A stretch of DNA of 17,304 bases. Source: JAYPHU01 sp038127535 (GTDB lineage: Bacteria > Pseudomonadota > Alphaproteobacteria > Rhodospirillales > UBA2165). How positions within the stretch are numbered: the first letter of the stretch is position 1; the number at the start of each line of letters is the position of its first letter. The notes below the pieces were generated by a model that saw nothing but the letters and a program-made list of their open reading frames with translations, was not told where the DNA came from and did not search any database. Shown here one piece after another: positions 1 to 4,846 of the stretch. Location: NCBI GenBank assembly GCA_038127535.1, contig JAYPHU010000048.1, positions 1 to 17,304 of the forward strand. The letters run 5' to 3'. Made by a program: the position numbers and the translations under genes.

Positions 1-1142
1 CGATTGGCCACGTTGATCATGGCAAGACGACGTTGACGGCGGCGATCACGAAGACTTTGGCTGAGAGCGGCGGCGCGGAGTTTACGGACTACGCCGACAT
101 TGATAAGGCGCCGGAAGAGCGGGAACGTGGGATCACTATCTCGACGGCGCACGTTGAGTATGAGACGGACGCGCGTCACTACGCGCACGTGGACTGCCCT
201 GGTCACGCTGACTATGTGAAGAACATGATCACGGGCGCAGCGCAGATGGACGGCGCGATTTTGGTTGTGAACGCGGCGGACGGTCCGATGCCGCAGACCC
301 GCGAGCATATCCTGCTGGCCCGTCAGGTCGGTGTGCCGGCGATTGTTGTTTACATGAACAAAGTCGACCAGGTGGACGACGAAGAGCTGTTGGAGCTTGT
401 TGAGCTTGAGGTTCGCGAGCTTCTGTCTTCGTATGAGTTTCCGGGCGACGATATTCCGATTGTGAAGGGTTCTGCCCTGGCGGCCTTGGAAAGCCGTGAT
501 GACGAGATCGGCAAGAACTCGATCATGGAACTGATGGCGGCGGTTGATGAATACATCCCGCAGCCGGAGCGTCCGAAGGATCAGCCGTTCCTGATGCCGA
601 TCGAAGACGTGTTCTCGATCTCCGGCCGGGGTACTGTTGTGACGGGCCGCGTTGAGTCTGGTGTTCTGAACACGGGCGATGAAGTTGAGATCGTCGGTAT
701 CAAGGATACCCAGAAGACGGTTTGCACAGGCGTTGAGATGTTCCGCAAGATCCTGGATCAGGGTGAGGCGGGCGACAACATCGGTTGCCTGCTGCGCGGC
801 ACGAAGCGTGAAGAGGTTGAGCGCGGCCAGGTTGTTGCGGCGCCGGGTTCGATCACGCCGCACAAGAAGTTCACCTGCGAGGCGTACATCCTGACCAAGG
901 AAGAGGGTGGGCGTCACACGCCGTTCTTTGCCAACTATCGTCCGCAGTTTTACTTCCGAACGACGGACGTGACGGGGACGGTTGAGTTGCCGTCGGGCAC
1001 GGAGATGGTGATGCCGGGTGATAATATCTCGATGACGGTCGAGTTGATCACGCCGATCGCCATGGACCAGGGCCTGCGCTTCGCGATCCGCGAAGGCGGC
1101 CGCACCGTCGGCGCCGGCGTCGTCGCAAGCATCGTCGAGTAA
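1..1142 (+). CDS. tuf: Elongation factor Tu, first copy (5' end cut by window edge)
   Basis: EF-Tu is the GTPase that delivers aminoacyl-tRNA to the ribosomal A site. The reading frame is already open at base 3. By alignment with the second tuf start at 17250, 16 codons and one base are missing, so the full protein would be 396 residues, normal for alphaproteobacteria (394 in E. coli). Visible motifs, in full-length numbering, are the P-loop GHVDHGKT (19-26), the switch I RGITI, DCPGH (81-85) with the catalytic-region histidine, and NKVD (136-139), followed by beta-barrel domains 2 and 3 ending in VVASIVE. Codon choice is unusual beside its neighbours: threonine is mostly ACG and valine often GTT or GTG. 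The last 27 or so codons, from about 1059, switch to C-ending codons. tRNA-Trp and secE follow, as in other alphaproteobacteria. The identification is certain; whether this copy would be called tufA or tufB is not. Confidence 0.98.
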   Translation, partial: IGHVDHGKTTLTAAITKTLAESGGAEFTDYADIDKAPEERERGITISTAHVEYETDARHYAHVDCPGHADYVKNMITGAAQMDGAILVVNAADGPMPQTREHILLARQVGVPAIVVYMNKVDQVDDEELLELVELEVRELLSSYEFPGDDIPIVKGSALAALESRDDEIGKNSIMELMAAVDEYIPQPERPKDQPFLMPIEDVFSISGRGTVVTGRVESGVLNTGDEVEIVGIKDTQKTVCTGVEMFRKILDQGEAGDNIGCLLRGTKREEVERGQVVAAPGSITPHKKFTCEAYILTKEEGGRHTPFFANYRPQFYFRTTDVTGTVELPSGTEMVMPGDNISMTVELITPIAMDQGLRFAIREGGRTVGAGVVASIVE

Positions 1143-1209
1143 GGCGCTGCCCGGACTTTTTAATTAGGAGAATTTGCATCCACATCGACGTGGGCTAAAT
1201 CACGGATAA

Positions 1210-1285
<76 letters not shown>

Positions 1286-1299
1286 TCCGTAAAAGATCG

Positions 1300-1311
1300 C
1301 CAATCGATTGG
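1300..1311. repeat. Perfect 12-bp palindrome between tRNA-Trp and secE
   Basis: CCAATCGATTGG is a perfect dyad with no central spacer. It starts 15 nt after the tRNA CCA end and ends 28 nt before the secE start codon. With no loop it is a poor RNA hairpin, so a protein site or chance are the main options. No function can be assigned. Confidence 0.3.
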
Positions 1312-1339
1312 AAACGTAAATTCAGAGGTAAACACATTC

Positions 1340-1537
1340 ATGGCTAAAACCAACCCCATGGAATTTTTGAAGCAGGTTCGCCAGGAGACCGCCAAGGTCA
1401 CGTGGCCGAGCCGGCGTGAAACCATGGTCTCCACGGGAATGGTGTTTGTCATGACGATCCTGGCGGCGATCTTTTTCTTCCTGGTGGATCAAGTCCTGTC
1501 GACGGGTGTGAAGTTCATATTTGGGTTGGGAGCCTAA
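1340..1537 (+). CDS. secE: Preprotein translocase subunit SecE
   Basis: SecE is the small inner-membrane subunit that clamps SecY in the SecYEG protein-export channel. The 65-residue product is the short single-span form common outside the enterobacteria (E. coli SecE has 127 residues and three spans). It has an N-terminal amphipathic segment with the family signature QETAKVTWPSRRET (residues 15-28), followed by one hydrophobic span (about 30-50). The ATG at 1340 is chosen because AGAGGT lies about 10 nt upstream and the protein starts MAKTNPMEF. The open frame continues upstream to 1274, but that extension would run into the tRNA 3' end and is not SecE-like. The gene is 3 nt upstream of nusG, so the two are surely cotranscribed. 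Confidence 0.95.
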   Translation: MAKTNPMEFLKQVRQETAKVTWPSRRETMVSTGMVFVMTILAAIFFFLVDQVLSTGVKFIFGLGA

Positions 1538-1540
1538 GCC

Positions 1541-2071
1541 ATGGCGGCGCGCTGGTACGTCATTCACGTCTATTCGGGCTTTGAGAAGAAGGTCGCCGAA
1601 TCCATTGAGGAGCAGGCGCGCCAGTCTCATCTGTCCGAACAGATTGAGGAAGTTCTGGTGCCGACCGAAGAGGTCGTGGAAATGCGCCGGGGCGCCAAGG
1701 TGAATGCTGAACGTAAATTCTTCCCCGGTTATGTCCTGGTGAAGATGGATATGACCGACGAAGCCTGGCATTTGGTCAAGGACACGCCGAAAGTTACCGG
1801 ATTTTTGGGCTCCCGTGGCCGGCCGCAGCCGATCACGGAAAAAGAGGCCATGCATATCCTCAATCAGGTTGAGGAAGGTGTCGACCGGCCGAAGCCGTCG
1901 ATCACGTTTGAGATTGGCGAGACCGTGCGGGTCTGCGACGGACCGTTCACCTCGTTCAACGGTTTGGTCGAGGATGTGGACGAGGAAAAAGCCCGGCTCA
2001 AGGTTGCGGTGTCGATTTTCGGCCGCTCCACGCCGGTAGAATTGGAATACTCTCAGGTTGAGAAGTCCTGA
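1541..2071 (+). CDS. nusG: Transcription termination/antitermination factor NusG
   Basis: NusG binds the RNA polymerase clamp to suppress pausing, and couples polymerase to Rho or to ribosomal protein S10. At 176 residues it is of normal length. The NGN domain covers about residues 5-110, with WYVIHVYSGFEKKV at the start and the conserved polymerase-contacting segment FFPGYVLV at 60-67. The KOW domain covers about 123-176, with FEIGETVRVCDGPF and a C-terminal SIFGRSTPVELEY. The gene starts 3 nt after the secE stop. Its likely ribosome-binding sequence, GGGAG, lies inside the last secE codons, which suggests translational coupling. Nothing is missing from either domain. Confidence 0.98.
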   Translation: MAARWYVIHVYSGFEKKVAESIEEQARQSHLSEQIEEVLVPTEEVVEMRRGAKVNAERKFFPGYVLVKMDMTDEAWHLVKDTPKVTGFLGSRGRPQPITEKEAMHILNQVEEGVDRPKPSITFEIGETVRVCDGPFTSFNGLVEDVDEEKARLKVAVSIFGRSTPVELEYSQVEKS

Positions 2072-2110
2072 GATCACGACATCGGCTGGGAATCGTCCCT
2101 GCCGTTCATA

Positions 2111-2139
2111 GTGTGGGAGGCCAGCCATAGCCGCACCAC
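2111..2139 (+). promoter_or_regulatory. Candidate ribosomal protein L1-binding site in the rplK leader
   Basis: The RNA can fold as GTG/CAC, a one-base bulge, TG/CA, an internal loop of GGA opposite G, and GGC/GCC, closed by a loop of about 8 nt. The GTGTGGGAGG strand, the asymmetric purine loop and the position 45 nt before the L11 start resemble the known bacterial L1 target, which copies the L1 site of 23S rRNA and lets L1 repress rplK-rplA translation. The fold was read by eye. The function is inferred from position and similarity of form. Confidence 0.5.
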
Positions 2140-2183
2140 GCGCCCAGTAGCTCTTTAAGAGTAACTCTAACTGAGGAAAGACG

Positions 2184-2615
2184 ATGGCAAAAAAGATTGA
2201 CGGTTACATCAAGCTCCAGATTCCGGCGGGGCAGGCGAATCCCTCGCCGCCGGTTGGTCCGGCTTTAGGCCAGGCGGGGCTGAACATTATGGAATTTTGC
2301 AAGGCGTTTAATGCAGGCACCCAGAACATGGATCAAGGTGTTCCGGTGCCGGTGGTCATTACCGTTTTTGCGGATAAGAGCTTCAGCTACGAGACTAAGT
2401 CGCCGCCCGCGAGCTACTTCATCAAGCAGGCGGCCCGTGTGAACAAAGGCTCGGGCTTGGCGGGTAGGGAAACGATCGGCTCCATCACCCTCGATCAGAT
2501 CAAAGAGATCGTCGAGAAAAAGAGAGAAGACCTGAACGCCCACGATGTGGATCAGGCTTGCAAAATTATCGCCGGGACCGCGCGGTCTATGGGCATTTCC
2601 GTGGAGGGTATGTAG
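2184..2615 (+). CDS. rplK: 50S ribosomal protein L11
   Basis: L11 binds the GTPase-associated region of 23S rRNA and forms the base of the stalk on which EF-Tu and EF-G act. In many bacteria it is also needed for RelA activation. The protein has 143 residues, matching the family (142 in E. coli). The proline-rich N-terminal domain carries PAGQANPSPPVGPALGQ (15-30), the thiostrepton and L7/L12-contact region. The rRNA-binding C-terminal domain covers about 76-143. GAGGA about 6 nt before the ATG is a good ribosome-binding site. The gene is separated from nusG by 112 nt containing the candidate L1 site, and rplA starts 2 nt after its stop codon. Confidence 0.98.
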   Translation: MAKKIDGYIKLQIPAGQANPSPPVGPALGQAGLNIMEFCKAFNAGTQNMDQGVPVPVVITVFADKSFSYETKSPPASYFIKQAARVNKGSGLAGRETIGSITLDQIKEIVEKKREDLNAHDVDQACKIIAGTARSMGISVEGM

Positions 2616-2617
2616 TT

Positions 2618-3313
2618 ATGGCTTCCCGTGGAAAACGTTTGAATTCGGCCTACGAGGCCTTCGACAAGATTGCCGAGCACTCCATCGCCGAAGCTGTGAA
2701 GCTGGTGCTGGATAGCAAAAAGACCAAGTTTGACGAAACTGTCGAGATCGCCATGAACCTGGGCGTGGACCCCCGTCATGCGGACCAGATGGTCCGGGGT
2801 GTGGTGTCCCTGCCAAATGGCACGGGCAAAGCTGTCCGGGTCGCGGTTTTCGCCAAGGATGCCAAGGCGGACGAGGCGCGTGACGCCGGTGCTGATCTGG
2901 TCGGCGCAGATGACTTGGCCGAGAAAATTCAAGGCGGCGAGATCAACTTTGACCGCTGCATCGCCACCCCTGACATGATGGCTGTTGTCGGCCGGCTTGG
3001 TAAGGTGCTGGGTCCGAAGGGCCTGATGCCGAACCCGAAGCTGGGTACAGTGACCCCGAATGTGGCCGAGGCCGTCAAGTCGGCCAAAGGTGGCGAAATC
3101 GAATTCCGTGTCGAAAAGGCGGGCATCATTCATGCAGGTGTCGGCAAATCCAGCTTCAGCGCCGAAGCGCTGGAACAGAACGTCCAGGCGTTCGTGGATG
3201 CCATCATCCGGGCGAAGCCCAGCGGCGCGAAAGGAACTTACGTCAAGCGAGCAACCATCAGCTCCACCATGGGTCCGGGGGTGCGGCTGGACGTGGCGAG
3301 CCTCTCCTCCTAG
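2618..3313 (+). CDS. rplA: 50S ribosomal protein L1
   Basis: L1 binds the mobile L1 stalk of 23S rRNA and helps release deacylated tRNA from the E site. Free L1 commonly represses its own operon. The protein has 231 residues, close to the family norm (234 in E. coli). The L1 signature GPKGLMPNPKLGTVT lies at residues 132-146. I chose the ATG at 2618 (MASRGKRLN) because GGAGGG lies about 9 nt upstream and the N terminus matches the family. The frame also reads upstream to 2558, but that segment lies inside rplK. The spacing of 2 nt from the rplK stop implies coupled translation. The end of the gene, including its stop codon, lies in a CCTCC/GGAGG stem (3306-3319). Confidence 0.97.
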   Translation: MASRGKRLNSAYEAFDKIAEHSIAEAVKLVLDSKKTKFDETVEIAMNLGVDPRHADQMVRGVVSLPNGTGKAVRVAVFAKDAKADEARDAGADLVGADDLAEKIQGGEINFDRCIATPDMMAVVGRLGKVLGPKGLMPNPKLGTVTPNVAEAVKSAKGGEIEFRVEKAGIIHAGVGKSSFSAEALEQNVQAFVDAIIRAKPSGAKGTYVKRATISSTMGPGVRLDVASLSS

Positions 3314-3338
3314 CGGAGGCGGGTTCATTAAGTAATAG

Positions 3339-3360
3339 TCCGGACGGTTCGCCGACCGGA
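3339..3360 (+). other. Strong stem-loop with TTCG tetraloop, 26 nt after rplA
   Basis: TCCGG/CCGGA and CGG/CCG stack around a single A-A mismatch and close on TTCG. Only TTTAGGG follows, so this is not a good intrinsic terminator. A transcript-stabilising 3' hairpin for the rplK-rplA message, an RNase processing site or a pause site are all possible. The fold is clear; its role is unknown. Confidence 0.4.
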
Positions 3361-3530
3361 TTTAGGGAAGGGGACAGATGTCCATTTTCCCGACCTGTCC
3401 GAGACTGTAGGCGCTCTCTTTATGTAGAGGGGAGCTTAATGACCAAGTCGGGTCACCTGCACAGACAGAGGTTGAACCGTTTCAGGAAGGCGACGCCTTT
3501 CGATGACGGCTTAAACTGACGGCTTGGACA

Positions 3531-3579
3531 GGGCGAACCGGTTTCGATGCGTATCCTCGAAACCAAACGCTAACCGCCC
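3531..3579 (+). promoter_or_regulatory. Probable ribosomal protein L10 leader (autoregulatory RNA)
   Basis: GGGCG (3531-3535) pairs with CGCCC (3575-3579). Inside it, GGTTTCGA (3540-3547) pairs perfectly with TCGAAACC (3557-3564) around a 9-nt loop. The unpaired ACC on one side and AAACGCTAA on the other leave an asymmetric interior loop like the bent internal loop of known L10 leaders. It ends 56 nt before the rplJ start codon. By analogy, the L10-L12 complex would bind here to repress rplJ-rplL translation. The pairing is seen in the sequence; the regulator is inferred from position and form. Confidence 0.65.
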
Positions 3580-3635
3580 GGAAGAGCCCAAGTAAATTGT
3601 TAGGGCCCTGAAGGGTATTAAGTCGGAGACGATTC

Positions 3636-4151
3636 GTGGACCGTACTGAAAAAGAAGATCTGGTCGCATCGTTGAAGCAAGTGTTCGCCGACTCGGCAAT
3701 TGTCGTGGTTACCCACTATAGTGGGATGACCGTCGCACAAATGACCGATCTCCGCGGGCAAATGCGGGAAGCGGGCGCCAGCTTCAAGGTTACTAAGAAT
3801 CGCCTCACGCGTCTCGCCCTGGAAGGAACCGATTTCCAAGACCTCGGTGACATGTTCACTGGACCGACCGCCATTGCTTACTCGAGTGATCCGGTAGCAG
3901 CGGCCAAGGTCGTGGTGAATTTCGCCAAGGACAATGAGAAATTGATCGTTCTGGGGGGCGCCTTTAACGGGCAATTGCTGGACGTTGATGGAGTTCAAAC
4001 TCTTGCGAAGCTGCCGTCTTTGGACGAGCTGCGCGGCAAGTTGGTTGGACTGCTTAACACCCCGGCGACCCGGATTGCCGGCATTATGCAAGCGCCGGCA
4101 GGCCAAGTTGCCCGAGTTATTGGCGCTTATGGGGCAAGCGAGGCCGCTTAG
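3636..4151 (+). CDS. rplJ: 50S ribosomal protein L10
   Basis: L10 anchors the L7/L12 dimers to the ribosome. The protein has 171 residues. The globular rRNA-binding domain covers about 1-130 and includes HYSGMTVAQMTDLR and FKVTKNRLTRLAL. The long C-terminal helix (about 131-171, DELRGKLVGLL then PAGQVARVIGAY) is the docking rod for L7/L12 dimers. The start is GTG, preceded by GGAG 8 nt upstream. No ATG in a better context exists, and MDRTEKEDLV is the expected N terminus. A GTG start behind a structured leader suits a gene under translational feedback. rplL follows after 40 nt. Confidence 0.97.
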   Translation: MDRTEKEDLVASLKQVFADSAIVVVTHYSGMTVAQMTDLRGQMREAGASFKVTKNRLTRLALEGTDFQDLGDMFTGPTAIAYSSDPVAAAKVVVNFAKDNEKLIVLGGAFNGQLLDVDGVQTLAKLPSLDELRGKLVGLLNTPATRIAGIMQAPAGQVARVIGAYGASEAA

Positions 4152-4191
4152 GGCCTAACAACACACAGTTTGAGCCTAAGGAGATAAAACA

Positions 4192-4572
4192 ATGGCTGAT
4201 TTGCAAAAAATTGCTGACGAGCTTTCCACCCTTACCGTTATGGAAGCCGCTGAGCTCAGCAACATTCTGGAAGAAAAATGGGGCGTTTCCGCCGCTGCGC
4301 CGGTTGCCGTCGCGGCTGCTGCCCCGGGTGGCGACGCCGGTGGCGACGCTGCTGCTGATAAAGACGAGTTTGACGTTGTCTTGACCGCCGCCGGCGACAA
4401 GAAAATCAACGTCATTAAGGAAGTCCGTGCTATCACCGGCCTGGGCCTGAAGGAAGCCAAAGACATGGTCGAAGGCGCTCCGCAGACGGTCAAGGAAGGT
4501 GCGAGCAAGGAAGAAGCCGACGAAATCAAAGCCAAGCTTGAAGAAGCCGGCGCGAGCGTCGAGCTCAAGTAG
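4192..4572 (+). CDS. rplL: 50S ribosomal protein L7/L12
   Basis: L7/L12 is the only multicopy ribosomal protein. It forms the flexible stalk that recruits translation factors and stimulates their GTPase. The protein has 126 residues. It has an N-terminal dimerisation helix pair (about 1-33), an Ala/Gly-rich hinge (34-56) and a C-terminal factor-binding domain (57-126) with the conserved KINVIKEVRAITGLGLKEAKD. AAGGAG lies 8 nt before the ATG, the strongest ribosome-binding site in this part of the window. That fits the need for more L12 than L10. The spacer before it shares CACACAGT and a GCCTAA-GGAGA block with the spacer before rpoC. Confidence 0.98.
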   Translation: MADLQKIADELSTLTVMEAAELSNILEEKWGVSAAAPVAVAAAAPGGDAGGDAAADKDEFDVVLTAAGDKKINVIKEVRAITGLGLKEAKDMVEGAPQTVKEGASKEEADEIKAKLEEAGASVELK

Positions 4573-4579
4573 CCTTTTC

Positions 4580-4600
4580 GCCGCCGGCTGGTCCGGCGGC
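4580..4600 (+). other. Perfect 8-bp stem-loop just after rplL
   Basis: GCCGCCGG pairs with CCGGCGGC around the loop CTGGT, starting 8 nt after the rplL stop. No T-run follows, so it is not a classical terminator. In E. coli this interval holds a partial terminator and an RNase III site that lower rpoBC expression relative to rplJL. This hairpin is a candidate for the same job. Confidence 0.5.
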
Positions 4601-4608
4601 AACGTATT

Positions 4609-4647
4609 GGGGCGGGGGACGCTCCTGACGGGCGTCTCCCGAACCCC
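4609..4647 (+). other. Long stem-loop in the rplL-rpoB spacer
   Basis: GGGGGACGC (4614-4622) pairs with GCGTCTCCC (4632-4640), 9 bp with one G-U pair and a 9-nt loop. An outer GGGG/CCCC (4609-4612 with 4644-4647) extends it past small bulges. It directly follows the 4580-4600 hairpin and also lacks a U-tract. Attenuation, RNase III processing or stabilisation of the upstream rplJL message are plausible. Confidence 0.5.
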
Positions 4648-4721
4648 GCGAGTAAATAGAGAGTATCACATCTGCCAGGAATAGGCCGCGCCGTGGCCGG
4701 GACAGTGGGTGTGCAGTTCCA

Positions 4722-4738
4722 GTCCGATGCATTCGGAC
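4722..4738 (+). other. Small perfect stem-loop in the rplL-rpoB spacer
   Basis: GTCCGA pairs with TCGGAC around a TGCAT loop. It is the third hairpin of this spacer, and no U-tract follows. Confidence 0.35.
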
Positions 4739-4745
4739 AGATAGA

Positions 4746-4782
4746 TGACGGGTGATGTATGCCGGTCAGATAGAGTTTTTTT
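4746..4782 (+). terminator. Possible weak terminator/attenuator before rpoB
   Basis: TGAC (4746-4749) pairs with GTCA (4765-4768), and after a G-G mismatch GG pairs with CC. A run of seven T follows at 4776-4782. The 7-nt gap between stem and T-run, and the broken stem, make it a poor intrinsic terminator. Its location, 64 nt before rpoB, is where partial termination between the ribosomal and polymerase genes is known in E. coli. Confidence 0.3.
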
Positions 4783-4846
4783 CGTTGGAAGAGGTCGGCG
4801 CTCTGATCACGGAAGGAACGAAACGCAAGTTTTGTGAGGAGCTGCA

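Larger units (their letters stand above)
3314..3635 (+). other. 322-nt intergenic leader between rplA and rplJ
   Basis: There is no convincing gene in this interval. It holds several foldable segments: the TTCG-capped hairpin at 3339-3360; a nested hairpin GGGAA...TTCCC (3365-3391) enclosing GGAC/GTCC; an alternative pairing GGACAG (3372-3377) with CTGTCC (3395-3400) that excludes the GGAC/GTCC pairing; and the probable L10-binding structure at 3531-3579. In E. coli the corresponding interval holds a promoter and the L10 autoregulatory leader. I could not find a -35/-10 pair here that I would defend. Confidence 0.6.

Noticed and set aside
1174..1202. Possible promoter TTGCAT-17-AAATCA before tRNA-Trp
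   Set aside because: Both boxes match the consensus at only about half the positions, so it cannot be told from chance.
1174..1209. TTG-started 11-codon frame after AGGAG, ending just before tRNA-Trp
   Set aside because: The spacing from AGGAG is only 3 nt, the frame is tiny, and the product (MHPHRRGLNHG) resembles nothing known. The end at the tRNA boundary is probably chance.
1322..2128. Minus-strand open frame (268 codons) opposite secE and nusG
   Set aside because: It covers two certain genes and their spacers, has no recognisable protein features, and has no sensible start context.
3314..3635. Promoter for rplJ in the rplA-rplJ spacer
   Set aside because: TTGAAC at 3472-3477 lacks a matching -10 box at 16-18 nt, and TAATAG at 3333 lacks a -35. 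A promoter may exist but the sequence does not show one that I can defend.
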